This document shows, piece after piece, positions 36,403 through 46,554 of a DNA stretch of 64,000 nucleotides; the first letter of the stretch is position 1; each line of letters opens with the position of its first letter. The translations under genes and the position numbers were made by a program. The stretch is from NCBI GenBank assembly GCA_000711775.1, contig ARYC01000407.1, positions 1 through 64,000 on the forward strand. The letters run 5' to 3'. A model generated the notes under the pieces. That model worked only from the letters and a program-made list of their open reading frames with translations, was not told where the DNA came from and did no database searches. The DNA comes from Oxytricha trifallax. Its lineage: Eukaryota > Ciliophora > Spirotrichea > Sporadotrichida > Oxytrichidae.

Positions 36403-38230
36403 TCATAACATATTAAGCCAAATTTAAGTGATTTTTATAACACTAACAATTTTTTAATCATTCTGTTTTAATAGTTTCAAAGGTATTCGAGAGAATTTTT
36501 CTATTTTGTATTCGATATTCCATTTAGCAGCTGCAAAAATATCATAGATGATATCAGTATTAAATTTATTTTTATGTTCCCAATACTAAAGTTAACATTG
36601 AATTAATATTCAACTATAGCAAAAGTAAGAATTGTATAAGAATTGATTAGTAAAATCTATAGTATTTAATTAAAGTTAATCTCATCTTTCGCTAATAGGG
36701 CTTGTAGTTCGTCTCTATCAGCACTATTAACTGCCAGAGTAGTTTTATTATAGTAATCGAAGTCATAGGGGGTAAGCACTTCCCCAGTATTATTATTGTT
36801 CGTACTATTATTTGTGTTGTTATTAGTAGAATTGGTGCCACCAGTGCCATTTGTAGTATTTGTTCCACCAGTCCCATTAGTTGTGTTTGTACCACCAGTG
36901 CCATTGGTTGTATTTGTTCCACCAGTGCCATTAGTTGTGTTTGTTCCACCTGTCCCATTAGTAGTATTAGTGCCATTCGTGGTGTTTGTACCTCCAGTGT
37001 TATTATTAGTGTTATTTGTGGTGCCATTGTTACTGGGTGCCACTGTGGGACTTTCTTGACTGGCATGTGTTTTAAAACTAAATTGAGCTGGCTTGTTGCT
37101 TCTGTTGATCACTAGGATGTAGCTGCCATTGTACACAGAACTTAGCAAGTTGTAGTCCACAAGCTGGAAGTTATAGGTGGTATTCGACCATGCAAAGTTT
37201 AGTATTTTGCTATAAATATGTAAAAACTGTCCTAGTTTAATGAGTTGGTATATACCTTCCAAATTTTAAGTGAGAAACATCATTTTTTAAATAAAAAATG
37301 GATAAGTTTCTCCTTACAAAGAAGCTAACATTGTAGCCTGTATAATTGAATAGAGTAGAAAATTATGTTTTGGTGGTAGCGTTTTCATATTATCTGGAGA
37401 TGAAAAGTCTATATTGACAGCGGGTATTGTTTGCTATGGTGAAGTTAGTACCGGTCGTTAGGTAGTTGTAATCTGGGACTTTATTTGCGCATTCATAAAA
37501 TATATAAAAACTCGTATAATTTGATGATTGAAGAAAATAAAAAGGATTAAAAGTTATCATATTAAGTCAAATTGAATTAATGATCAGCATTAATTATTTT
37601 TAAAAATATTAGCTTAAGGAAAATTAAATTGAGTTAATCAAGAAATTTAATTTTTTTCTTTATAAATAATCTTTCCTTAATTAATAAATTGAAATAATAC
37701 TAAGGATAGTAGATCGTTAATTTAATCACTTGAGATAATTTGTACTATCCTAAAGTGTTGGATTTTATGATATTTTTTTAAAAATATTATATAATTCATC
37801 CCTTTTTATTATAATTATAGTTATTTTAATTCTCCAGCACACTCGAAGTATGAAGAAATTTAGCCAGTACAGTATTCATTAGCAACTGAATAATAATCTC
37901 CCATGTTATAGCAATCCGATTACTTGATTGTCTTAAATGCAGGTGGAACATACTTCTACCCATTAAGCGTTATAATTTAAACATGACTTCATAATCATAT
38001 TGTTTCTAATGAACATTTTTTACTTTGATTTATTTAAAGACAAAAAAAATAAATTTATTTATACATAGCAAGAAGGCTTAGATTGGACATAGAAACTAGA
38101 ATCGTTTTGGTAGAAACATTAGTAGCATAGCCCAGATGCGGAGGGTACTATTAAATCACTGAGTGTCAAATTATTGTAGGAGGATTGTGCTGACACGGAG
38201 TTTTAGCTGCCAATGAAATAAAATTCATGT
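36403..38230 (-). CDS. Extracellular-type protein: Cys-containing domain plus Thr/Asn/Gly repeats
   Basis: On the minus strand the blocks are about 38,230-38,065 (S-A-S-G-L-C-Y-Q-C-F-Y-Q-N-D), 37,975-37,820 (S-D-C-Y-N-M-G-D-Y-Y-S-V-A-N-E-Y-C), 37,500-37,310 (Y-E-C-A-N-K-V-P-D-Y-N-Y), 37,262-36,670 and 36,570-36,403. Paired cysteines and many N-x-T sites suggest a secreted or surface protein. The fourth block holds a tandem T-N-T-T-N-G-T-G-G repeat (36,800-37,010), then a non-repetitive stretch D-R-D-E-L-Q-A-L-L-A-K-D-E. The last block reads F-A-A-A-K-W-N-I-E-Y-K-I-E. A signal peptide block was not found, so the start may lie further right. The family is unknown. Confidence 0.55.
36800..37010 (-). 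repeat. In-gene tandem repeat, T-N-T-T-N-G-T-G-G unit
   Basis: A 27-base unit is repeated about six times with silent changes (for example ccattagttgtgtttgt against ccattggttgtatttgt), so the protein repeat is better conserved than the DNA. It also produces a spurious open frame on the plus strand. Confidence 0.85.
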
Positions 38231-38613
38231 TAAAAAATATTCCATATTTTAAAAACAATTAGAGATACTCAATAAATTTATTCGAATGAACACAAATACA
38301 AGCATCAATAGTGAAAATGGCCTGACTAAAGAGGTTTATAATTTATTCTATGATCTTAATGAAGAATTGAAAATTGTTGATCTCATCTTGGTATTTAAAA
38401 TTATTTATATTATATTCAAATAAAAGCAATTGGTAGAAGCATGTTTTTGAGCTATTTTTTATGAAATATAAAATTTATTTTAGATTAACTGTTCTCATCT
38501 AAAAATAAAGAGATATCTATAAAATAGATCATTATATTTCAATTCAATATACTTATAATAGAAATAAAAAATATAAAATTATACTAATAAAATCTAATTT
38601 TAATTTATTCGAG

Positions 38614-38657
38614 ACCCCCTTCATTAAAAGTTAAGAGGGCCTATTTTAATAGGGGGT
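38614..38657. repeat. Short inverted repeat with ACCCCCT ends
   Basis: Two pairing tracts, accccct/aggggg t (38,614-38,620 with 38,651-38,657) and attaaaa/ttttaat, could form a stem of about 14 bp around a 14-base loop. It lies just before the plus-strand coding blocks that start near 38,700. Function unknown. Confidence 0.55.
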
Positions 38658-38699
38658 GCCTATTAAATTATTCGCTTTTTCGATTATATAAATGTTTGA

Positions 38700-39721
38700 A
38701 AATGGATTTATTATAATAATAAATTTGAACGAAAGAAAAGTGAGCGTGGGATCTCCCAACCTAACTGGATCAGAGAGCATTAAAATAAATGTGTTTTAAA
38801 GTTACAATAACTTGAATGGTTATTGTGAATTTAAACTTAAAAATAAAAAAAGAGCGACACCGAAATCCCTAATCGGACTAGGTGACCCCTGACTACAACT
38901 GAGACATAAAGGATTAAGGCTACACTATCCTAAGCGAAGCGCGTTCGCTTTATGGTATGTATAATATCACAAGAAAAAACTTGCGGAGTAAAAAATCATA
39001 AAATGTTGGAATAATTTCTATGATTATTTTAAGTATAGAACTTTTAAACTTGCCTAGATAAATGAGGAGATGGGCCCAACAGAAAGGCACTTACACATGA
39101 AAAGTGGTGCTAAGACCAACTTCTTATCAGAGAGAAAGGACATCTCAAGAACATTATGTGAAAGAGTGAGAAGCTACATGAACAAAGCCGCCCTGCTCAG
39201 GGAACTGGCTCTATCTACCCCTTAAAAGGTGATTTGTTCTTTATCTTGTAGATTTATCCTCTGGACAACGAAGAGCACAGAAAGTAAGAAAAGAAGGCCA
39301 AAATGCGGCGATCAACTAGTCTATAGAAAATTCTACTGCTCACGCTCGAATCAAGAGGAATTCAACAGAAGACAAAACCTCACTCAGAAGACTCCTGAAC
39401 CACTATTGAAGACTCGAAAAAGCTCAGTCAGATTTGATTGGAAATGATGCAACGATAGGAAATCGAGACTAGTCTCTAGGACGAAACTCATCGATGCAAC
39501 GAATCCTGAATCTATAGATGATCTGGCTAAACCTTCGATAATGATTCTCTGATATTTTGTTATAGGTCTTCCCTAATTATGAAGGTATTTATGTTTGTGT
39601 GAATATATATTCTCAGCTAAGGCCTTAGCTTGTACCTATTATTAAAACACTTGATATTATGCACCATGCTAATCAACCACAAAGCTACTAACACTAATCA
39701 ATAGTAACACCAAAATCATGA
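38700..39721 (+). CDS. Unrecognised gene in several short blocks
   Basis: Coding-like blocks: 38,710-38,890 (R-K-V-S-V-G-S-P-N-L-T-G-S-E-S), 39,055-39,240 (N-F-L-S-E-R-K-D-I-S-R-T-L-C-E-R-V), 39,253-39,560 (G-Q-N-A-A-I-N-Q-S-I-E-N-S; S-L-G-R-N-S-S-M-Q-R-I-L-N) and 39,566-39,721 (V-F-P-N-Y-E-G-I-Y-V-C-V-N-I-Y), ending T-P-K-S at TGA 39,719-39,721. Base composition is clearly less AT-rich than the flanks. Frame changes between blocks can be explained by very short IESs (see findings). No domain is recognised, and it is unclear whether this and the 40,161-41,703 blocks are one gene. Confidence 0.45.
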
Positions 39722-40160
39722 AAGAATAATTGAAAATGATATAGACTCCTATTAATTGAAATCCTATTTTTATATTGAATTTTTATGATTATTTTTATTC
39801 ATGAGACCAAAACTTTCTGTAAGGACATAAATATGCCAAAATAATCTCATTTTAAAAATCATATACCCAATTTCATTTTTTAATGTCATTTATTCTTAGA
39901 AGTATTATAATTTTTTAAAGATACCCTCAACGGGTTTTAACATATAACACTTTACTTTTACATACTACTCAAATTTCATACATTCATCATACTTACTAAC
40001 CTCATCCTTAAAAATTTCAAACAAAATACAAAAAATACTCTTTGGATATTCTTTCGATTAACTTCTACAGACTCCCAATCAATTTATAATCAAGAACAAA
40101 TACTGACTGGATACTAAGATTTTGAAACAGAAGTTAAAACGTTCAATTATTATTCAATAA

Positions 40161-41703
40161 AATGAAGGGGATCAAAGCAGAGCCTCTCTTGAGAGGAACA
40201 CTTTATGAAGGCGGTGATACCTAAACCTTGCTCAATAAAATAAAGTGAAGCATATTGTTCTTAAACTTCTAGATGAAACCCAATGATATATGTCCCTTAG
40301 ATCAAATTTGATAACCCGGGATGACAGTAAGAGCAAGGATTTGAAGTTTTGTCTGTATGCTCCCTTAACAAGAAGGATGAAGAGGCTCTCGCAAAATATA
40401 TAACCCTACACACCTAAAACACACTCACTAATAAAGGTATCCATAAGAGAGGATGAGCGAACACTAATCTGGTATGGCCCTATCATAAGCAGATTCTAAG
40501 ATAACTTGGTTTTTGGTATGAGAAGGCGCGATGTTAGTAAGATTTTCCTTATTAGTACCTGTCAAATACAAGATCCACACACGTTATTATAAATATTAAA
40601 GTAAATATTCACCATAATATGAAATCTCACCAATAAACTTTCCTTTTTTTTAGTTACATTAGTCAAACTCTCTTTACATAAAAATTTAAATAAAATTTAT
40701 GATTTTCTTGGCAAATAATTTTGAATACATCTTTATTCTATGCTTGAGATTAAACAACTTTTTTTATCCCATTGTTTTAAAATCATTTTAGCTCTATTAT
40801 TATATAATACTGATAATTATAGGAATCAACAATTAGATTAATAATAGACTGGCTTGAATCAATGATAAATATAAACGGCCGTTAAAGAAAGAAGACAACT
40901 ATGAAGGACTTATCGCTCTTTTCGTAGGAGCTTACTCTTTGTCGCCATTAATCAGAATCATCTAGTTGATCAATAAGTAAGAATTCTAAAATCTATGTAG
41001 ATGCGGGGTCATAGAAGGAAACTCATGTGATTTTCGAAAAATGATTGGAGTTAAGCAATATGAATGCTCACATGACATGGAGAAAATAATCTTTAAGTCA
41101 GGCATGACTATTCAGAGTTTGTGAATGCAGGAAGGCAACAGTATTCTGGAGAAACGTCTCAGTAAAAAAGCAGAAGCAGATCGGTAAAGTACACAATTTC
41201 GTGTTATGAATAAGATATGTGTGATGATAGCTTACAGATTTCTCTAAGAATTAAAACTCTGGCCAGGGAGAGAGATGATGAGAGTCGAGTAATGAACAAA
41301 CCCTATACTAATCCCTCTGCGCGAACACGTCCAGTCTATAAATAATATTAGTTCTTCGCAGCTCCAACATGCTTTGTGGTAAGGCAGTCTCAGTTGAATT
41401 TCTAATGTCAAGTCGATTCAGTCACTATTTAATCAGCCAGTCTAATCAACATCAACGACCCCGAACACCTTTCGTATAGGTAAGCCGATGAATTGCAGCA
41501 ACTACGAATAGTCAACTCGCAAGTGAAAAAATGGACTCCAATAGTTGGTCATCCAAATATCAGGCTTGTCTGCAGTATCTACTCACTCTCAAAATTAACA
41601 TCTTGTCAAGTCTTTACAGTCACAGTCTAAATTCCAGCTTCACCAACAACTCATCACTCTCTCTCAATTCAACTATTAAGTAAGTCGTGTATTAATAAGA
41701 GTT
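40161..41703 (+). CDS. Unrecognised gene, possibly continuing the previous one
   Basis: Blocks: M-K-G-I-K-A-E-P-L-L-R-G-T-L-Y-E (40,161), K-V-K-H-I-V-L-K-L-L-D-E-T (about 40,250), S-K-D-L-K-F-C-L-Y-A-P-L-T-R-R (40,290-40,590), G-L-I-A-L-F-V-G-A-Y-S-L-S-P (40,860-41,125) and a long one at 41,108-41,703. The long block contains Y-T-I-S-C-Y-E-Q-D-M-C-D-D, then Y-R-Q-A-D-E-L-Q-Q-L-R-I-V, and ends C-I-N-K-S at TGA. Stops and frame changes between blocks fit IESs. Several cysteines are present (L-C-R-C-G-V-I; Y-E-C-S-H). No known domain is recognised. Confidence 0.45.
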
Positions 41704-42307
41704 GAAAACACTCTCTTTTTATTATTATTTATGCTAAAACGGTATAAAATTAATTTATAAAGGTAAGTCGGACGCTCAGTCTAAAAAAAGGTCACTCTTA
41801 AATAATAATAAAACAAAAAAACAAAATGATAATATTAATAATATGATGATAAAACCCCATTAGTATTATTATAGATAAAATAGGTGGTAATAGAAATAAA
41901 AATAATGACGAAATTTAAATCAGTGTTGATATTGATATAAACTGTAAAAAATTCTCAAAGTGATTAATACATGTTAATCAAATAATTTTAATTATTTAAA
42001 ATAATCAAAAACTCTAAAATCCTTTAAATTACAAGATTTGGTTTTCGTCCATAACACAATTTCTATTGTTGATTCTATAAAGTTTAAGTTTATCCCTAAT
42101 TTTTATCCTCAATTGAGTCTACTTCTCTATTTGTGTGACAGAAATACTTTTTATTCTTTAGATTTTCTTTAAGTGAAATTCTCTTAAACTAAAAAATAAT
42201 ACTCTCAAATCTAAAAGAAAATCACACAAACAAAATCTCTCTCTAAACTTATTATTGAAATTCTCAAAATTATATATTTAAAGTCAAAATATGATTGTAA
42301 GATTGCA
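41704..42307. other. AT-rich spacer
   Basis: Mostly A/T with short repeats such as aataataa. No gene or ordered structure is supported. Confidence 0.4.
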
Positions 42308-42384
42308 ATATTAATACTTTGTTCAGTTTGGAAAAGCAATGATTTTAATTCATTAAGGAAGAGTTCGAATCTCTTTTGGGACAG
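42308..42384 (+). tRNA. tRNA-Gln(UUA)-like sequence with unpaired 5' acceptor
   Basis: D arm cttt/aaag (42,317-42,336) with gttcagtttgga as loop, a perfect 5 bp anticodon stem aatga/tcatt (42,338-42,354), loop ttttaat giving anticodon TTA, a four-base variable loop and a perfect T arm aagag-ttcgaat-ctctt (42,359-42,375). The 3' acceptor strand ttgggac plus A follows, then an eight-T Pol III-type terminator (42,385-42,392). UUA reads UAA, a Gln codon in this ciliate code. The 5' strand should read gtcccaa, but only its last two bases are present (atattaa is seen). It is either a tRNA gene interrupted by germline DNA at its start, or a decayed copy. Confidence 0.6.
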
Positions 42385-42499
42385 TTTTTTTTAAAGAATA
42401 AGTTTGAAATAAAATAATATGATTAATCTAGTTCAATAATGTTTAATTATAAATTTAACAATTTCCTTAATACTATTAATTTTATGCTTTTAATAACTT

Positions 42500-42645
42500 A
42501 ATCGTGTGCACTTACACCTCGAAACGCCGTTTGTCATTATAAACGCTGGCGGCTGAATATCTCTCCGAGTGGAGCTCATCCACTCTTCAGAGAAGATTTG
42601 AGGTCGTCAGCGGGTCGACTGTTGAATTCGCACGTCTACTCTAAT
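42500..42645 (+). ncRNA. Candidate structured RNA, GC-rich island
   Basis: In a background of about 80% AT this stretch is close to half GC but has no good protein frame. It can fold into a 10 bp helix (cgctggcggc 42,544-42,553 with gtcgtcagcg 42,603-42,612) closing an inner stem tctct/agaga (42,560-42,564 with 42,589-42,593), topped by a perfect 7 bp hairpin gagtgga/tccactc (42,567-42,585). A small gtgt/acac hairpin lies upstream (42,504-42,517). It does not match U1-U6, SRP or telomerase RNA features that I know. The strand is assigned only by analogy with the tRNA-like sequence upstream. Confidence 0.5.
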
Positions 42646-43296
42646 TATTAAAATAATAAGTAAGTTAATTTACATTTATAATTTATTAAGTTTTTCTTCG
42701 CCCAAAAATTGTGTATAAAAATATGGCTCTATACTATAAATGAATTTTTAATAACGCTTAAAATTGAAACATTTCTTAAATAAGTAAGATAAAGAAAATA
42801 AAAAAAGCACACGCTCTCAGTTCTATTTCATATATTAAGTTATCTCTCTGTAATATTAAACATTAAATTACCTAATACCCTAAATACAAACCAATCTTTT
42901 TCTCTCTATATATTTTTACAATATTCTCTCTCACTTATATTTCACTAAATATTGTCAAATACCATTTGTTATATTTAAAAGTATAGTTATAGGCAACTGA
43001 GTTTTATGTAAATAAAATAATAATTATCATACTGTTTGTGTGTTAATATAGAAAAGGTTTATTTTGTTAAATAATCCATGTTTTTATTAATAAGTTATGT
43101 ACTTATGGTAAGTTCATTAACTTCAAATAACTCTCTCGTATTTCTCTTCAATTACGAAAGAATTTTGCTCCTCATCATTATTAAGGATTTTGGCTTTTCT
43201 CTCCTTTTATAGTAAAATTAATATAAATTTTTCTAAGAATTTAATTACTATTAGAAAATAAAAAAACCCAAATAAATATGAAATTATATAAGCAAC
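42646..43296. other. AT-rich spacer
   Basis: No supported feature. It separates the RNA candidates from the end of the large minus-strand locus. Confidence 0.4.
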
Positions 43297-44740
43297 TTAA
43301 ATAATAAACTCCTTCTTAAGTTCGCTTGGCTTAACCATTTGTCCCTTGTAAGATTGTCTCTTGGCTCTTCTAAGAGTCACAACAACTCCACCGATGAAGG
43401 CAGCGACGATCAAAGAGATAACGATGTTCACATAGAGGTTAATCAAAATAATTTTCTCTGATGATTTTGATAAAAACAAAGAATTTCATTATAAATATGG
43501 TTCTTGGTGGTTGAGGTTGAGTCAACTTGAGAGGCGAGGTTGATAGCTCCGAGTACTGGGAATCTAGAGTTGGTGTTGCAACCGCACTTTTCAACGCAGT
43601 TCTATTGAGCTTGTTCGAAGACGAGTGCCATGCATCTGTTTGCGCATTGTAAATCGCATGTCTTGAGTTCATCTCTGAAGAACAAATCAGTTTTAAAGTA
43701 AATCATTAATAAAGTCTATTAAACTATGATTATCCATGAATTGTTAAAAGATTATGCAATAAGGAATGTATTAAGAAAAAAGGAAAATATACAAATTGAC
43801 ATTGATACCTCAAGCAGCTTTCATGCAAGTGTCCTTTACCAAGAAAGGAACATCTTGAGTGGAAAGACAGTCAGCACCGCATTCCATTCTCTCTCTTGTC
43901 AATTCTAAAGTGAGCTCGTTAAAGTCATTGATGCTCTCAAATTCGTCTTTGTAAATTAGTAATGTATACCTTAAATGAAAACAAAATGCTTTTTTTATTA
44001 GAAATAGACTTAATAAAATTGTGAATTATTAGAAATAAGTCTTGAGCGACTTGGGCAGCATATTCAGATTGTCTTAGAGATTCTTCAATGAGTCTGCTGT
44101 TTTGTTCCTTAATAAGGTAGTCATTGAATGGCATAAAGTCAATGTTAATGTTTTGGAGTGAAACAGTGGCATCAGCTGGAAGATATTACTCTTGCTTTAA
44201 TAAATTTAACAATAATTAATTTTGTATGAAGAGCATTTAGGGAATATTAAATGCATATTTATATTATAAATTAATCATATCTTGACATTGGCACTTGGGA
44301 ATGACGCATTGTAAGACAACATCTTGAATTGAAAGACCATTTCCGTTATTGAAGCACTCTTCAACACATTGAGCAGAGCATTCAGCTTGCTTGACAGCCT
44401 GGCCTGCAGCTTGAATGAACCATTCCTGCTCATTGGTAAGGTTTTTAAAAATTTGAACTTTATATTATATACAAATTCGAGGCCAAGGAGTTTCATATTA
44501 AAAATTCTTATTGACCAAATAAAGAAGCTATATTTGAAGGTTAAATTCTTGAACAACAACTTCTCTAAAAACATTCAAGTTCTTTCTGAGGTTATCTCTC
44601 AAGAGAGCTTCGTTTCTCAAGAATTCCTCTTCGATGAGTTCAGCGTAAGTTGGAACCTCTTCTGAGTTGTCGAATTGTTGGAGTGATTGAATAGAGAGGG
44701 CTTTCTTAAGTTGAACGAATTCTTGATCTACTGTTTGCAA
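43297..44740 (-). CDS. C-terminal part of modular protein: Cys-rich region and membrane anchor
   Basis: Minus-strand blocks, N to C: 44,740-44,530 (V-Q-L-K-K-A-L-S-I-Q-S-L-Q-Q-F), 44,430-44,275 (E-C-S-A-Q-C-V-E-E-C-F-N-N-G), 44,165-44,050 (D-Y-L-I-K-E-Q-N-S-R-L-I-E-E-S), 43,950-43,810 (R-E-R-M-E-C-G-A-D-C-L-S-T), 43,680-43,500 (K-T-C-D-L-Q-C-A-N-R-C-M-A; C-V-E-K-C-G-C-N) and 43,440-43,297. The last block holds a membrane span (V-I-S-L-I-V-A-A-F-I-G-G-V-V-V) followed by a basic tail R-R-A-K-R and K-K-E-F-I-I before a TAA/TGA-rich end. This fits a type I membrane protein with a Cys-rich outer part and a short cytosolic tail. The repeated units upstream on the same strand probably form its N-terminal portion. 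Confidence 0.6.
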
Positions 44741-44864
44741 TTATAAACGCTATATTTACAAAGAAACTTTTGCTTGATTATTTTAGATTTAAAGTTTAAA
44801 TACAAGGGAAAATAATGAAATTTCATAATTAAGATAACATTATATTATATGGTATTATAGTTTA

Positions 44865-45910
44865 TGAGTTTGAATCTTTGATCAAGAATTTAAGTGATTT
44901 GCTCGAATCTTTGTTGAGCAGCAGCCTTAACACCTGGCAATTAAGCTCTAACTTAATTCTTTACTTATTGAGCCTGGTTAAGATATTGATTGACTTGTTG
45001 CTTTTCAAGATCAGTTAGGGTGATTGAGAAAAGTCTTGAGACTCCCATGATGAAATCCTAGTATTGCTCAAGGATGGCATTGCAAGTTTACCAGTCTCTC
45101 ATTGATTTAGCATCATTGACACATTCGAAATAGTTTGAGTAGATTACTGCAGCTTTAACGCCAGCTTAATCTCTCACCATTTCTACTGCGAACTTTTGCT
45201 CGGAGGTAAGGTAAAAGCTAATGAGATTGTTACTTTCCCATTTTTAGACGTATGCTTCTTCGAGAGCAATGCATTCGCTATTAAAAAATTGAATTGTATA
45301 TCATTTAAATGCTTCTAAATTTGTTTTAAATTTACAATAATGTCTCTATTCTCAGTAAATACTTCCATGTTGCAAAGTGAAATCTCGTTAATATCGTTCA
45401 TTTGTTGGTTAAAATCTTCGAAGTTCATGAGTTACTCAACAGTTGCCAAATCTGAATTTACATCATTTGATTGCTCTTAGAAGTATGACATCAATATAAA
45501 ATCATAAACTGATCCATTCTTACATTAATAAATCACTTTGTTTTGAATGATTGAACACCTAAAAGCTTTCTGATTTCTCTATAGTTGTACTCCATAGTAG
45601 AGAGTTCAGCTTCAACAACTTGAATTATTTGTTAAACCTCGTTGATCATAACTTGTTTCATAGCTGGGAGTTGAACTTAAACCTCAGTGGTGGCCTTTGA
45701 AGCCTGGTTAAGATACTAATCAACTTGTTGCTTCTCAAGATCAGTTAAAGTGATAGAGAACAGTTGTGAAGCTCCTGAAGCAGCGGCTGACATTTGATCT
45801 ATATAGACGTTGCATTCCAATAGTGCATAGAAATATGCAACTGCATCTTCTTATAATTTCAAAGCTTCATTGTAGCATTCTAAGTATTAGGAATCAGTCA
45901 AAAAATCAAA
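44865..45910 (-). CDS. Repeat unit of modular protein (units next to the C-terminal part)
   Basis: Modules N to C: D (45,900-45,790, L-E-C-N-V-Y-I-D-Q-M), A (45,790-45,560, S-I-T-L-T-D-L-E-K-Q-Q-V-D-Q-Y-L-N-Q, then E-L-S-T-M-E-Y-N-Y-R-E-I-R-K-L-L-G-V), B (45,495-45,350, L-A-T-V-E-Q-L-M-N-F-E-D-F) and C (45,290-45,150, A-Y-V-Q-K-W-E-S-N-N-L-I). Next come D (45,150-45,060, C-N-A-I-L-E-Q-Y-Q-D-F-I) and a second A (45,060-44,870, L-T-D-L-E-K-Q-Q-V-N-Q-Y-L-N-Q-A-Q). The same modules recur in the same order in the segments to the right. Helical heptads suggest coiled coil. No known domain is recognised. Confidence 0.6.
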
Positions 45911-46554
45911 GAAATAGTTAATTAATAAATCATTAATGAGAAAACATACAAAAATTAAAAGTTGATGATGAAATTTCTATATTATAACTTATAAAAAATG
46001 CATTTTATTTGTTCATTTATTTTATATATTACCTTGATGTGAAGTAGTAAAATAAGTATTGTTTTTCTTAACTGCAATTATATTAATTTAATTTCTTAAT
46101 TTGCTAATAATATATTTTTTAAAAAAGTAAATAATTCTGAATTTACCTTTCTATCAATGTTATATAAGCATAAACGTGTTTTTAGTATTTGTACAAAATA
46201 AATATTCATAATATTAAAAAATTTTAATTTTATGATAAATTTAAAAGAAATAAAATTAATTTATACGAATTTAATAAATTTGATTTAATTAATTTAATTT
46301 TATTGTAAAAATCTTTTCATATTGAAAAGATTTACTTTTATTTTTCAATACTAAATATGATATTATTAATATAATATAATATAATATAATATAAGAATTG
46401 GGACCAAGTAGCAAAAATATAATAATTTTTAGCTTTTTTGCCTCTAAATATTACATATAAAATTAAAAAAAATCAAACCAAATTTGAAAATGCTATTAAT
46501 GTTTTCATTTTAATATAATTTATTAAAAATTTTACTTAAATTCAATTTTTTTCT

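Noticed and set aside
36796-37059. Plus-strand frame of V-V-F-V-P-P-V-P-L repeats
   Set aside because: It is the antisense shadow of the Thr/Asn/Gly repeat gene on the minus strand.
42586-42600. U6 snRNA-like word ttcagagaagattt
   Set aside because: Only about ten bases match the U6 core (acagagaagatt); the rest of the island has no U6 features, and the word is explained by the inner stem.
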